A stretch of 64,000 nt of DNA, from positions 62,001 to 126,000 of the forward strand of contig NZ_JAEHOB010000004.1 in NCBI RefSeq assembly GCF_016464705.1, written 5' to 3'. The translations under genes were made by a program, and so were the position numbers. Under the pieces are notes generated by a model. That model did not search any database and was not told the origin of the DNA. It saw only the letters and a list, made by a program, of their open reading frames with translations. The stretch comes from Qaidamihabitans albus (GTDB lineage Bacteria; Actinomycetota; Actinomycetes; Mycobacteriales; Pseudonocardiaceae). Position 1 is the stretch's first letter; the number at the start of each line of letters is the position of its first letter. Of this stretch, positions 8,041-17,366 are shown piece after piece.

Positions 8041-9384
8041 CTAGTTCACGGGCTGGCCACCGAGGGTGGCCTCGATCGTGCGGTTGTTCGACAGGGTGAA
8101 GGTGACCTTCTCGCCTGGCGCCCGGGTCCGGATGGCCGCGACGAGAGTGTTCGCGTCGTCGATCTGCCGGTCGCCCATCTTCGTGATCACGTCGCCCGCC
8201 TTGATCCCGGCCTTCTCCGCGGGACTGCCCGGCTCGACCTCCCGGATCAGCGCACCACCCGAGGGGCTGTCGGTGACGGCGGCGCCGATGTAGGTCTGTG
8301 TCGCCGTGCCGGTCTCGATGATCTGGTCGGCGGTCCGGCGAGCCTGGTCGATCGGGATGGCGAAGCCGATACCGACGTTGCCGCCGCTCGACTGCCCTGG
8401 CATGCCGGCGCCCTGTGGGCTGTAGATCGCCGAGTTGATGCCGATGACCTGACCCGACATGTTGGCCAGCGGGCCGCCGGAGTTGCCCGGGTTTATCGCG
8501 GCATCGGTCTGGATCGCGTCCATCACCGTGGTCTGGTCGCCCTGGCCGCCCGCGCTGACGGGGCGATGCAGCGAGCTCACGATGCCGGAGGTCACCGTGC
8601 CGGCGAGCTCGAACGGCGAGCCGATGGCGACCACCGACTGGCCGACGTTGAGATCGTCGGAGCGGCCCAGCTCCACCGGCGTCAGGCCGTCCACCCCGTT
8701 GGCCTTGACCACGGCGATGTCGGTCGTCGGGTCGCGGCCGACGACCTCCGCGGTCGCCTCGTTCCCGTCCTGGAACACCGCGGTGATCCGTCCCCCGCTC
8801 GCCGCGGACTCCACGACGTGGTTGTTGGTGAGGATGTAGCCGTCGCTGCTGAGCACGAAGCCGGAGCCCTCGCCGGTACCGCGACCGCCCTGAACCTGGA
8901 GCTGCACGACGCTCGGCATGAGCTTCTGGGCAACGGCCTCGACGCTTCCGTCGGGCACGTTGCCCGTCTGCTCCGCAGGCCGCTGCTGATCCAGCGCGTT
9001 GACGGACGAGCCGGTGCCCGCGTTGCCCGCGGCGAGGTAGCCACCGAGCCCGCCGGCTCCGCCGCCGACAAGCAGCGCGAGCACGGCGACGCCGGCGATC
9101 AGCCGGGCCGAGCTCCTGCGCCGGCCCTGCTGCTCCTGCTGCTGTGCGGGCGGTGGCATCGCGGGATACGTCGCCGTGCCGTAGGGGTTGCCGTGCGTCC
9201 CCGGCGTCGACGACGCGAACGGATTACCGCCGGTGCCCGGCTGCTGATGGTGGCCGGGGTACTCGTGGCCCTGCGCCGACCACGGGCTTGGGGTGGCCGG
9301 TGTGCCCGGCTCGTCCTGAGCGGGCCAGCCGCCTTGCTCGCGCGCCCCGGGCTGGTCCTGAGCAGAGGGGTCGTTGTCGGTCAT
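8041..9384 (-). CDS. htrA: HtrA/PepD-like membrane-anchored serine protease with PDZ domain
   Basis: A protein of 447 residues. The cytoplasmic N-terminus (1-90) is low-complexity and rich in Pro, Gln and Gly, followed by one membrane helix (about 94-119). The trypsin-like domain has the triad H189 (TNNHVV), D222 (TTDIAVV) and S302 (NPGNSGGPL), and a single PDZ domain fills about 350-440. It is probably a cell-surface protease/chaperone for misfolded envelope proteins. In mycobacteria pepD follows mprAB and is controlled by it; the mprAB homologues here lie about 2 kb away with galT and a DeoR gene between. A GAGGAC ribosome-binding site precedes the ATG. Confidence 0.93.
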   Translation of the reverse strand: MTDNDPSAQDQPGAREQGGWPAQDEPGTPATPSPWSAQGHEYPGHHQQPGTGGNPFASSTPGTHGNPYGTATYPAMPPPAQQQEQQGRRRSSARLIAGVAVLALLVGGGAGGLGGYLAAGNAGTGSSVNALDQQRPAEQTGNVPDGSVEAVAQKLMPSVVQLQVQGGRGTGEGSGFVLSSDGYILTNNHVVESAASGGRITAVFQDGNEATAEVVGRDPTTDIAVVKANGVDGLTPVELGRSDDLNVGQSVVAIGSPFELAGTVTSGIVSSLHRPVSAGGQGDQTTVMDAIQTDAAINPGNSGGPLANMSGQVIGINSAIYSPQGAGMPGQSSGGNVGIGFAIPIDQARRTADQIIETGTATQTYIGAAVTDSPSGGALIREVEPGSPAEKAGIKAGDVITKMGDRQIDDANTLVAAIRTRAPGEKVTFTLSNNRTIEATLGGQPVN

Positions 9385-9465
9385 GTCCTCACCATGCGCC
9401 TCGGTCCTGAGAGCCGGCTGAGCCGAACCTGTGCTGTCAGCATGAGTTCCCGCGCGGACCGCCGC

Positions 9466-10551
9466 TCACACCGCCGACCGCAGTCGCTGCGCGATCTGCT
9501 CCGGAGTGACGTCGTTGACCCACACCGCCATGCCCGACTCGGAACCGGCAAGGTACTTCAGTTTGTCCTTGGCGCGCAGCACGGAGAAGAGTTCGAGATG
9601 CAGCCAGGCGAGATCGCGGTCGCGGCGGACGGGCGCCTGGTGCCAGGCGGCGACGTAGGGCAGCGGCCGGTCGTAGAGGGCGTCGCAGCGGCGCAGGACC
9701 CGCAGGTAGACCTCGGCGAAGTCGGCTCGCTCGGCCGGACCGAGCTCGGCGAGGTCACCGACCTGCCGGTGGGGCACCACCTGCACGTGCACCGGCCAGC
9801 GGGCGGCGGGCGGGACGAACGCCGTCCAGTGCTCGCCGCGGGCCACGACCCGGGTGCCCGCGGCGTGCTCGGCCGCGAGCACATCGCCGAGCACGTGCCT
9901 GCCGTGCTCGGCGCGGTAGGCACGGGCGGTCTCCAGCATCCGCTCGGTCTTCGGCGTGACGAACGGGTAGGCGTAGATCTGGCCGTGCGGATGGTGGAGC
10001 GTGACCCCGATCTCCTCGCCGCGGTTCTCGAACGGGAACACCTGCTCCACGCCGGGCAGTGCGGCCAGTTCGGCGGTGCGGTCGCCCCAGACCTCCATGA
10101 CCGTCCGGACCCGCTCCGGGGTCAGTTCGGCGAACGAACGTCCGTGGTCGCTGGTGAAGCACACGACCTCGCTGCGGCCCTGACCTGGCGCGACGGGCAC
10201 GAGGCCGGCGCCATCCACCGAGCACTGCGCGCCGGTCACCGCCTGCGCGAAGGAGGGGAACCGGTTCTCGAACACCACGACGTCGTAGTCGGCCTCGGGT
10301 ACCTCGCTCGGTTTGCCGGGCCGGCTCGGGCACAGCGGGCACAGGTCGGCGGGCGGTTTGTAGGTGCGGGTCTGCCGGTGCGCGGCCATCGCGACCCACT
10401 CGCCGGTCAGCGGATCGCGGCGGATCTCCGAGGCGGCGGCGACGGCGGGCAGGTCGCGGGTGTCGGCGGCGTCGCGCGGGGGCGCGTGCGGGTCCTCGTC
10501 GAAGTAGACGATCTCGCGGTCGTCGGCCAGGTGCCGGACGGTCTTCCTCAC
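9466..10551 (-). CDS. galT: Galactose-1-phosphate uridylyltransferase
   Basis: A 361-residue enzyme of the HIT superfamily that exchanges UMP between UDP-glucose and galactose 1-phosphate (Leloir pathway). The active-site motif is LHHPHGQIYAYPF, whose second His of the HxH pair is the nucleophile. An N-terminal CPLCPS pair may bind zinc, as in other GalT proteins. The GTG start overlaps the stop of the DeoR gene by four bases, so the two are coupled. galK and galE are not nearby. Confidence 0.93.
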   Translation of the reverse strand: MRKTVRHLADDREIVYFDEDPHAPPRDAADTRDLPAVAAASEIRRDPLTGEWVAMAAHRQTRTYKPPADLCPLCPSRPGKPSEVPEADYDVVVFENRFPSFAQAVTGAQCSVDGAGLVPVAPGQGRSEVVCFTSDHGRSFAELTPERVRTVMEVWGDRTAELAALPGVEQVFPFENRGEEIGVTLHHPHGQIYAYPFVTPKTERMLETARAYRAEHGRHVLGDVLAAEHAAGTRVVARGEHWTAFVPPAARWPVHVQVVPHRQVGDLAELGPAERADFAEVYLRVLRRCDALYDRPLPYVAAWHQAPVRRDRDLAWLHLELFSVLRAKDKLKYLAGSESGMAVWVNDVTPEQIAQRLRSAV

Positions 10552-11345
10552 GTCTCGTCTCCGGCAGGCTGCTCGACTGCGGCGATCATCAACTCTCCCA
10601 CGTGTTCGGTCAGGACCCGGCGCGCGTCCGGGGGCAGGCCGTCGTCACTGACGACGACTCCGGCCTCGTCCAGGCCGGCGATCGTCGAGATGCCGACCGT
10701 GGCCCACTTCGTGTGGTCGGCGAGGACGACGAGCCTGCGCCCGGCCTCGACCAGGGCGCGGTCGGTCTCGCTCTCGGCGAGGTTCGGGGTGGTGAAGCCG
10801 CGCCCCTCGGCCATGCCGTGCACCCCGAGGAACACGACGTCGAGGTGCAGGCTGCGCAGGCTCTGCACGGCGACAGGGCCGACGAGCGCGTCGGACGGCG
10901 TACGGACGCCGCCGGTGAGGATGACGGTGCGGTCGGGCCTGCCGGAGCCACGCAGGACGTCCGCGACCTGGATCGAGTTGGTGACGACGGTCAGGCCGGG
11001 GACGCCGTCGAGGGCACGGGCGAGGGTCCAGGTGGTCGTACCCGCGGAGAGGCCGATCGCGGTGCCGGGACGGATCAGCCCGGCCGCGAGCGTGGCGATG
11101 GCCTCCTTCTGCACGCGCTGGCGCACGGACTTGGCCTCGAAGCCCGGCTCGTCGGTGCTCCGGTCGGTCGTCGACGTGGCGCCGCCGTAGACCTTCTCGA
11201 CGAGACCACGCTCGGCCAGGACATCGAGGTCGCGCCGGACGGTCATGTCGGAGACGCCGAGGCGGCCGACCAGATCACTGACCCGTACCGCCCCGGTGCG
11301 GCGCGCTTCCTCCAGGATCACCGCTTGCCGCTGCCGCGCCAGCAC
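10548..11345 (-). CDS. DeoR-family transcriptional regulator of galT
   Basis: A protein of 265 residues. The DeoR winged helix (VSDLVGRLGVSDMTVRRDLD) is followed by a sugar-phosphate-sensing domain of the DeoRC type (GLSAGTTTWTLA, VVLADHTKW). The GTG at 11345 is chosen because GGAG lies seven bases upstream and the protein then starts LARQRQAVILEEA, typical of the family; a GTG at 11369 is also open. It is the first gene of a two-gene unit with galT and probably represses it in the absence of a galactose-derived phosphate. Confidence 0.88.
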   Translation of the reverse strand: MLARQRQAVILEEARRTGAVRVSDLVGRLGVSDMTVRRDLDVLAERGLVEKVYGGATSTTDRSTDEPGFEAKSVRQRVQKEAIATLAAGLIRPGTAIGLSAGTTTWTLARALDGVPGLTVVTNSIQVADVLRGSGRPDRTVILTGGVRTPSDALVGPVAVQSLRSLHLDVVFLGVHGMAEGRGFTTPNLAESETDRALVEAGRRLVVLADHTKWATVGISTIAGLDEAGVVVSDDGLPPDARRVLTEHVGELMIAAVEQPAGDET

Positions 11346-11384
11346 TCGCTCACTCCGTCCTTGAACCACACCTCACTACACAAA

Positions 11385-11390
11385 ATCCTA
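11385..11390 (-). promoter_or_regulatory. -10 box of the deoR-galT unit
   Basis: TAGGAT on the minus strand in a locally AT-rich stretch (11360-11410), unlike the surroundings. The AT-rich patch with repeated TGTT/TGTG words could hold the DeoR operator. Confidence 0.4.
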
Positions 11391-11434
11391 CATGACCAAA
11401 CATCAACATCGGGCAACCTCCACCGCTCCCGTGC

Positions 11435-12847
11435 TCACCCGGGGACACCGGGGAGCCGGATCGTCATCAGTGCCCCGCCCTCGGGTGCCCGGCCCGCGTA
11501 GACGGCGCCGCCGTGCCGCTCGGCGGCCTGCTTGACGATCGCCAGCCCCAGCCCCGATCCGGGCAGCGTGCGGGCCTCCGACGAGCGGTAGAAGCGGTCG
11601 AAGACGTTCGGCAGGTCCTCGGGCGCGATCCCCGGCCCCGAGTCCCCCACCTCGACCACCGCGGTCCCGTCGCCGAGCGGGCGCAGGCGCACCTGCACCG
11701 CCGACCCCGGCGGCGAGAACTTCACCGCGTTGTCGAGCAGGTTCAACACGGCCCGTTCGAGTGTGCCGGGGTCTCCGGTGAGCGTCCACGGCTCCAGTTC
11801 GGCGTCGAAGCGGATCTCACCGGCACGGCGGCGTGCGCGGTCGAGGGCCCGCTCGACCACCTCCACCAGGTCGATTCGCTCGGCCTCGGTGCGCGGCTCG
11901 TCCTCCCGCGCCAGCTCCACCAGGTCGCCGATCAGCTGGGTCAGCTCGTCGAGCTGCCCGCGGATGTCGGTCTCGATCTCCGCGCGATCCAGTTCCGTGA
12001 GCTCGGGCGCTCCCTGCCTGCTCGCCGCGAGCAGCAGTTCCAGGTTGGTGCGCAGCGACGTCAACGGCGTCCGCAGCTCGTGCCCGGCGTCGGCGACGAG
12101 CCTGCGCTGCCGCTCCTGCGACTCGGCGACCGTGCCGAGCATCGTGTTGAAGCTGTGCGTGAGCCGCGCCAGCTCGTCGTCCCCGCTGACCGGGATCGGG
12201 CGCAGGTCGCCGGTGCGAGCGACCCGTTCGGTGGCCGACGTCAGTCGCTCGACCGGGCGCAGCCCCGTCCGGGCGACCGCGGTGCCCGCCGCGGCCGCGA
12301 CGACGATGCCTGCGCCGCCGAACAGGAAGAGCACCAGCGACAGCTCGGTGAGGGTCCGTTTCGTCGGCGCAAGCGATTGCGCGAGTACCAGTGCCTCGCC
12401 GTTGCCCGACCGGAGTGCGATCACCCGGGTGTCGGTCGCCTGATCGGTACGCAGCCGCGAGTCGGCCGTGCCGTTCGCCACGGCGAGCTCCTCGGGCCCG
12501 GTCGGCGGCGGGGTGCCGTCCTGCGGGTAGATGAGGTCGCCGTCGGCGGTCAGCACCCCGATCTGGATGTCGCTGCTCACCAGGACGGCGGCCGGGATCT
12601 GCCGTAGCCGGTTCTGCACCGGCAGGCTCCGCACCGCCGCCGTGGCGCGCTCGGTGAGGCTGTCGTCGACCTGCTGGTAGAGGTTCCCGCGCACGGTCAG
12701 GTACGCGCCGAGCGACACGAGGGCGACCGCGCCGGCCACGCACATGGCCGCGAGCAACATGAGCCTCGTACGCAGGGAGAACCGCCTGCCGTCGGCGGCC
12801 GGGCGGCGGCCGGTACCGGCCTCGCCCCGCTCCTGCGTCCACGTCAC
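11435..12847 (-). CDS. mprB: MprB-type sensor histidine kinase
   Basis: A 470-residue sensor kinase: membrane helix at about 27-52, extracytoplasmic sensor region about 53-165, second helix about 167-192, HAMP about 193-245, and HisKA with H256 ([20 protein letters not shown]). The N-box is [13 protein letters not shown] and the G-boxes are DSGPGI and [11 protein letters not shown]. The sequence around the H-box is close to MprB, the envelope-stress kinase of mycobacteria. The ATG overlaps the mprA stop (ATGA). Signal perceived is inferred to be envelope stress. Confidence 0.88.
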   Translation of the reverse strand: MTWTQERGEAGTGRRPAADGRRFSLRTRLMLLAAMCVAGAVALVSLGAYLTVRGNLYQQVDDSLTERATAAVRSLPVQNRLRQIPAAVLVSSDIQIGVLTADGDLIYPQDGTPPPTGPEELAVANGTADSRLRTDQATDTRVIALRSGNGEALVLAQSLAPTKRTLTELSLVLFLFGGAGIVVAAAAGTAVARTGLRPVERLTSATERVARTGDLRPIPVSGDDELARLTHSFNTMLGTVAESQERQRRLVADAGHELRTPLTSLRTNLELLLAASRQGAPELTELDRAEIETDIRGQLDELTQLIGDLVELAREDEPRTEAERIDLVEVVERALDRARRRAGEIRFDAELEPWTLTGDPGTLERAVLNLLDNAVKFSPPGSAVQVRLRPLGDGTAVVEVGDSGPGIAPEDLPNVFDRFYRSSEARTLPGSGLGLAIVKQAAERHGGAVYAGRAPEGGALMTIRLPGVPG

Positions 12848-13536
12848 GGCGGCGTCTCCCGCAGCACGTAGCCGACGCCGCGCACCGTGTGGATCAGCCG
12901 GGGCTCGCCGTCGGACTCGGTCTTGCGACGCAGGTAGCCGACGTAGACCTCGAGCGCGTTACCGGAGGTCGGGAAGTCGTAGCCCCAGACCTCCTCCAGG
13001 ATTCGGCCGCGGGTGAGCACGTGCTTCGGGTAGCTCATGAACAGCTCCAGCAGCGCGAACTCGGTGCGGGTGAGGCTGATCGACCGCTCGCCCCGGTACA
13101 CCTCGCGGGTGCCGGGGTCCAGGGTCAGATCCGCGAAGCGGAGCGCCTCGGAACCCTCCGCGGCCTGCGTCTCCGCGCTGGACCGGCGCAGCAGCGCACG
13201 CAGCCGGGCCAGGAGCTCCTCCAGCGCGAACGGTTTGGGCAGGTAGTCGTCGGCGCCAGCGTCGAGCCCCGAGACGCGGTCGGAGACGGTGTCCCGGGCC
13301 GTCAGGACGAGGATCGGCAGGTCGTCGCCGGTGCTGCGCAGCCGCCGGGCGACCTCGAGCCCGTCCAGCCGGGGCATCATCACGTCGAGCACCATCGCGT
13401 CCGGGCGGTTGGCGACGACCATGTCAAGCGCTTGCGCCCCGTCGCTGGCCAGCTCGACCTGGTAGCCGTTGAACTCCAGCGAGCGCCGGAGGGACTCGCG
13501 AACGGCTCGATCGTCGTCGACAACGAGAATGCGCAT
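12844..13536 (-). CDS. mprA: MprA-type response regulator
   Basis: A 230-residue OmpR-family regulator, the same length as mycobacterial MprA. The receiver has VVDDD and phospho-acceptor D51 ([12 protein letters not shown]), and the winged helix ends with [13 protein letters not shown] and [11 protein letters not shown]. The ATG at 13536 starts the protein at the first beta strand (RILVVDDD). It would control mprAB itself and probably the HtrA protease. It is transcribed away from the molybdenum hydroxylase operon. Confidence 0.9.
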   Translation of the reverse strand: MRILVVDDDRAVRESLRRSLEFNGYQVELASDGAQALDMVVANRPDAMVLDVMMPRLDGLEVARRLRSTGDDLPILVLTARDTVSDRVSGLDAGADDYLPKPFALEELLARLRALLRRSSAETQAAEGSEALRFADLTLDPGTREVYRGERSISLTRTEFALLELFMSYPKHVLTRGRILEEVWGYDFPTSGNALEVYVGYLRRKTESDGEPRLIHTVRGVGYVLRETPP

Positions 13537-13863
13537 GAGCACAGTGTTACGCGCTCGGCTGAGACGGTGCTTAACGCACCGCGCCAACGGCACCCACCCG
13601 TGCCGGGCACAGAGATTCGGGTGAAAGTAGCAGCCGAATCCGGAGCCCGCCGGGCCGGTTCGTCAGCACCGCCCGATCGAGTGAGCAGTGTGGCACTGTG
13701 CACAACGCGCCACCGCGATGTCTGGGCGTCCTGCCCTCGATATCGGGGTTGACCAGCACCAATATGGGCGTGAATCACTCCCGCCGGGCAAGGTCGTCGG
13801 CGGGAGTCGTGCGCGAAGCCCGGGCCGCTCCCCGTCCGGATCCGCCCTGAGAGGACAGTTTTG
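13537..13863. other. 327-bp divergent intergenic region
   Basis: It separates mprA (minus) from the molybdenum hydroxylase (plus). I see no gene in it. It holds the hairpin at 13777-13807, a TTGACC word at 13749-13754 that could be a -35 box, and GAGGAC at 13851-13856 as the ribosome-binding site of the hydroxylase. Confidence 0.6.
13777..13807 (+). promoter_or_regulatory. Leader hairpin upstream of the molybdenum hydroxylase operon
   Basis: Perfect 10-base arms ACTCCCGCCG and CGGCGGGAGT around an 11-base loop, 56 bases before the ATG. It could be an operator or an RNA structure. It does not resemble the Moco riboswitch as I know it. Confidence 0.45.
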
Positions 13864-16227
13864 ATGGAACAGCGTCGTTCACCTCGGTCCGGCCTGTCCC
13901 GGCCCGGGAACTCCCACCGCCCGGACATGGGCCGCCGCCGCTTTCTCGGGTACCTGGTCGCGGCGCCCACCCTGGCCGCCGCGGCCCAGTTGGGCCAGTC
14001 GCTCACCTCTCCCCGGGAGGCCGGGGCCGCGATTCCCTCTCCGCCCGAGCCGTCCGAGGTCTACGACCTCAACGACCTGCTGACGCTCGCGGCGACCCCG
14101 ACGTCGAACCTGATCGCGGTGGTGCTCAACAAGGACGGCACGGCGTCCTTCGACATGCCCCGCGCGGAGAGCGGGCAGGGCATCACCACGATGGCCGCGA
14201 TGCTCATCGCCGAGGAGCTGGAGCTCCCCCTCGACAAGATCGACGTCACGCTGGCGGACGCGCGTCCCGAACTGGTGTTCAACCAGTTCACGGCCGGATC
14301 GAACACCACCATCTCGATGTACAACCCAATCCGGGTCGCCGCCGCGATCGCCCGGCAACAGCTCCTCAGGGCCGCGGCGATCCAGCTCGACGAGACCGTG
14401 ACGCGGCTGACGCCGCACCTGGGCTTCATCGAGGCGCCGGGCGGCCGGAAGCTGAGCTACGGCGATCTGGCCGAGCTGGCCGCCAGCCAGGAGACCAAGG
14501 AGGTCGAGACGGAGCTGAAGCCGCGCTCCCAGTTCAAGATCATCGGGACGCCGCGGAACCGGATCGACGCACTCGACGCGGTGACCGGGCGCAAGAAGTT
14601 CGCCATGGATCTCGACGTTCCGGACGCACTGCCGACGATGATCTGCCGCCCGCCGACGATCAAGGGAACGGTGGGCTCGGTAGCCAACGTGGACGCGGTG
14701 CGGGAGATGCCCGGGGTCACCGATGTCGCCACGATCGCCACCGGTGTCGCCGTGCGCGCGAAGACCTTCGGCCAGTGCATCGACGCGGCGAACGCGCTCG
14801 AGGTGTCCTGGAACCCGGGCACGGTCGACGGCGAGTCGGACGAGACGGTGCTCGACCGGATCAAGAAGGCGGAGATTCCGCTCGCGGTGCCCAAGCTGGG
14901 ACCGCTGACCGGCGTCGTGGAGGGCGAGTTCACCTTCCACTTCCGCAACAACGCCGCGCTGGAGCCGAACACCGCCGTCGCGGACGTGCGACCGGACAGC
15001 GCCGAGATCTGGGCCCCGCTGCAGTCGCCGATCCTGTGCCAGCAGCAGGTCGCCGAGCAGCTCGGGCTGCCGGTGAGCGCGGTGACCGTGCACGTCGAGC
15101 AGGCGGGCGGCGCGTTCGGCAGGCGCATGTTCAACGACGTCGTCCTCGAGGCCACCGAGGCGTCGCGGAAGATGGGCAAGCCGGTGAAGCTGATGTGGCA
15201 CCGCACCGACGAGTGCAGGCAGGGCCGGATGCACCCGATGTGCACGTCGCGGATCCGCGCCAGCTACGCGGGCGGCAACGTGCTCACCTTCGAGCAGCGG
15301 CACACCAGCGTCGCCACCGACTACACGCAGGGCTTCGGCGAGATCATCACGGCGCTGGCGGGCAAGGTGCCGCCGCTGGGCCAGGGTAACGAGCTCGGGT
15401 TCTCGGTCCCGGTGTTCGAGCTGACCGTCAACGTGCCGTACAACTTCGGCGTCGTCACCCAGCTGCTGAACGAGACCTACACCTACGACACGTTCCCGAC
15501 CAGCAGCGTGCGCAACCTGGTCAACCCGGACGTGCGGACCGCGCAGGAGCTGATCGTCGACCAGCTCGCCGCGAAGATGGGCAAGGACCCGTACGAGTTC
15601 CGCCGTGCGTTCGTCGACGACGAGCGGGTGCGGGCGGTGCTGGACAAGGCCGCCGAGGTCGGCGAGTGGGGCCGGGCGATGGAGCCGAACACGGCGCAGG
15701 CCATCACGGTGCACAAGGAGTACAAGGGCGCGACCGCGACGCTCGTGGAGATCGACTGCCGCCCGGAGACGGTCAACCGCAAGATCCGCAACGCGGTCAC
15801 CGGGCCGCGGGTGACCAGGGTCGTCATGGCCGTCGACACCGGCCTGCCGATCAACCCGCGCGGGCTGGAGGCGCAGATGCAGGGCGGCATCATGGACGGC
15901 ATCGCGCAGACGCTGACCTCCAGCCTGCACCTCAAGGACGGGACGCTGCTCGAAGGCAGCTGGGACGACTACTTCTACACGCGGCACTGGAACGCGCCGT
16001 TCGAGACCAAGGTCGTCGTGATGCCACCGACCACCGGTGAGCCGGGTGGCGCGGGCGAGTTCGGCGTCCCGTCGTCGATGGCCGCCGTGGCCTGCGCCTA
16101 CGCCCGCGCCACCGGAACCGTGCCGACCAGCTTCCCGATCAACCACGCCACGCTGAGCTTCACGCCGAAGCCCACCGTGCCGCCCCTCCCGCCGTCGCCG
16201 ACCAACGGCCTCAAGTTCGCCTACTAA
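13864..16227 (+). CDS. Tat-exported molybdenum hydroxylase large subunit (IorB/xanthine dehydrogenase family)
   Basis: A 787-residue protein. It starts with a twin-arginine signal (RRRFLG at 24-29, then a hydrophobic run and AAA sites). Two molybdopterin-binding domains of the aldehyde oxidase/xanthine dehydrogenase type follow; AGGAFGRRMF and the C-terminal GEPGGAGEFG, with the likely catalytic Glu at about 732, are the family marks. Such enzymes hydroxylate aldehydes or N-heterocycles with water as oxygen source. The ATG at 13864 is seven bases after GAGGAC. The small iron-sulfur subunit follows nine bases later and has no Tat signal, so it would be exported by hitch-hiking. There is no FAD subunit, as in isoquinoline 1-oxidoreductase. 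Substrate unknown. Confidence 0.88.
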   Translation: MEQRRSPRSGLSRPGNSHRPDMGRRRFLGYLVAAPTLAAAAQLGQSLTSPREAGAAIPSPPEPSEVYDLNDLLTLAATPTSNLIAVVLNKDGTASFDMPRAESGQGITTMAAMLIAEELELPLDKIDVTLADARPELVFNQFTAGSNTTISMYNPIRVAAAIARQQLLRAAAIQLDETVTRLTPHLGFIEAPGGRKLSYGDLAELAASQETKEVETELKPRSQFKIIGTPRNRIDALDAVTGRKKFAMDLDVPDALPTMICRPPTIKGTVGSVANVDAVREMPGVTDVATIATGVAVRAKTFGQCIDAANALEVSWNPGTVDGESDETVLDRIKKAEIPLAVPKLGPLTGVVEGEFTFHFRNNAALEPNTAVADVRPDSAEIWAPLQSPILCQQQVAEQLGLPVSAVTVHVEQAGGAFGRRMFNDVVLEATEASRKMGKPVKLMWHRTDECRQGRMHPMCTSRIRASYAGGNVLTFEQRHTSVATDYTQGFGEIITALAGKVPPLGQGNELGFSVPVFELTVNVPYNFGVVTQLLNETYTYDTFPTSSVRNLVNPDVRTAQELIVDQLAAKMGKDPYEFRRAFVDDERVRAVLDKAAEVGEWGRAMEPNTAQAITVHKEYKGATATLVEIDCRPETVNRKIRNAVTGPRVTRVVMAVDTGLPINPRGLEAQMQGGIMDGIAQTLTSSLHLKDGTLLEGSWDDYFYTRHWNAPFETKVVVMPPTTGEPGGAGEFGVPSSMAAVACAYARATGTVPTSFPINHATLSFTPKPTVPPLPPSPTNGLKFAY

Positions 16228-16236
16228 GGAGCACCC

Positions 16237-16713
16237 GTGCCTCAACACACCTTCATCGTCAACGGCAAGCAGGTCACCGTGGACATCGAGGACGACGTGC
16301 GGCTGCTCTGGGTGCTGCGCGACGTCCTCGGCATCAACGGCCCCAAGTACGGCTGCGGCATCAACGTCTGCAAGGCCTGTACCTGCCACATCAACGGCAA
16401 GGCGTTCAACCCGTGCTCGGTGCGGGTCGGCGACGTCGAGCCCACCGACGAGATCACGACCATCGAGGGGTTGCCCGGCACCGTGGACGCGGACCTGCAC
16501 CCGATGCAGGAGGCGTGGCTGGAGCGCGACGTGGCGCAGTGCGGCTACTGCCAGCCGGGACAGATCATGGCCGCGGTCGCGAAGGTCCGGCAGGCCCGCG
16601 CGGCCGGGCACGAGGTCGGTGACGCCGACATCGACGAGATCCGCAACATCTGCCGGTGCGGCACCTACGCCCGTATCCGGGAGGCCATCAAGTCGGGCGC
16701 CCAGCGCATGTAG
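16237..16713 (+). CDS. [2Fe-2S] small subunit of the molybdenum hydroxylase (IorA-like)
   Basis: A 158-residue protein with two iron-sulfur domains. The plant-type cluster ligands are C40, C45, C48 and C60, with the second-cluster ligands C102, C105, C139 and C141 (QCGYCQPGQ and CRCGTY). The usual CGAC is CKAC here, and an extra Cys (C50) lies in CKACTCH. The GTG follows AAGGAGCACCC, a strong ribosome-binding site. It passes electrons from the molybdenum centre to an unknown acceptor. Confidence 0.93.
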   Translation: MPQHTFIVNGKQVTVDIEDDVRLLWVLRDVLGINGPKYGCGINVCKACTCHINGKAFNPCSVRVGDVEPTDEITTIEGLPGTVDADLHPMQEAWLERDVAQCGYCQPGQIMAAVAKVRQARAAGHEVGDADIDEIRNICRCGTYARIREAIKSGAQRM

Positions 16714-16719
16714 CCGGGC

Positions 16720-17331
16720 TCATCTGTCGGCGGTGCCCCGGGGAACCGGGGCGTTCCAGCGCCGCCACAGGGCCACGACGCGCAGCGTCACCACGACGGC
16801 CGCCGCGCCGAGCGTCACCGGCGCAGGCGGCAGCCGCAGCGCGTCGCCGGCGCCGACCAGCACGGCGCCGACGAGCGCGGCGAGCGCGTAGATGTCCTTG
16901 CGCAGGACGAGCGGTATCTCCCTGAGCAGTACGTCGCGCAGGGCGCCGCCGCCGATGCCCGTGGTCATGCCGATCAGGCACGCCGTGTAGACGGGGGCGC
17001 CGGCACCGAGCGCGATCGCCGTGCCCGCGGTGGCGAACACGCCGAGGCCGACGGCGTCGGCGAGCAGCACCGCTCTCCGCAGCCGCGCGATCTGCGGGTG
17101 GAAGGCGAACACGAGCAGCGCGGTGGCGGCGCACACGGCAAGGTAGGGCCAGGTGCGCAGAGTCGTCGGCGGCTGGATGCCGAGCAGCACGTCACGGATG
17201 ATGCCGCCACCGAGCGCCGTGGTGAGGCCGAGCACCACGACGCCGAAGATGTCCAGCCGCGCGCGGACCGCCGCGAGCGAACCGGACGCCGCGAAGGCCA
17301 CCAGGCCGATGATCTCGAGGGCGATGAACAC
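16720..17331 (-). CDS. TRIC/UPF0126-family membrane protein
   Basis: A 203-residue protein with seven predicted helices made of two repeats. Each repeat carries the glycine-rich GGG..RDVLL motif (ALGGGIIRDVLLG near 40, GIGGGALRDVLLRE near 125) that marks prokaryotic TRIC-type monovalent cation channels. It ends six bases from the stop of the iron-sulfur subunit, convergently. The physiological role in bacteria is not settled. Confidence 0.9.
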   Translation of the reverse strand: MFIALEIIGLVAFAASGSLAAVRARLDIFGVVVLGLTTALGGGIIRDVLLGIQPPTTLRTWPYLAVCAATALLVFAFHPQIARLRRAVLLADAVGLGVFATAGTAIALGAGAPVYTACLIGMTTGIGGGALRDVLLREIPLVLRKDIYALAALVGAVLVGAGDALRLPPAPVTLGAAAVVVTLRVVALWRRWNAPVPRGTADR

Positions 17332-17366
17332 TCAGCGCGCCACCTGCCTCCGCCTCCCGGGCCTGT

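Noticed and set aside
7915-11190. A plus-strand open frame of over 1000 codons
   Set aside because: It is antisense to the HtrA, galT and deoR genes, all of which have catalytic or DNA-binding motifs; the plus-strand frame has none.
13777-13807. Moco riboswitch in the hydroxylase leader
   Set aside because: Only a single simple hairpin is seen; the multi-stem conserved core of that riboswitch class is absent.
13879-16611. A minus-strand frame of about 900 codons opposite the molybdenum hydroxylase
   Set aside because: Composition is rich in Arg, Val, His and Asp without a domain; the plus strand encodes a recognisable enzyme with a Tat signal.
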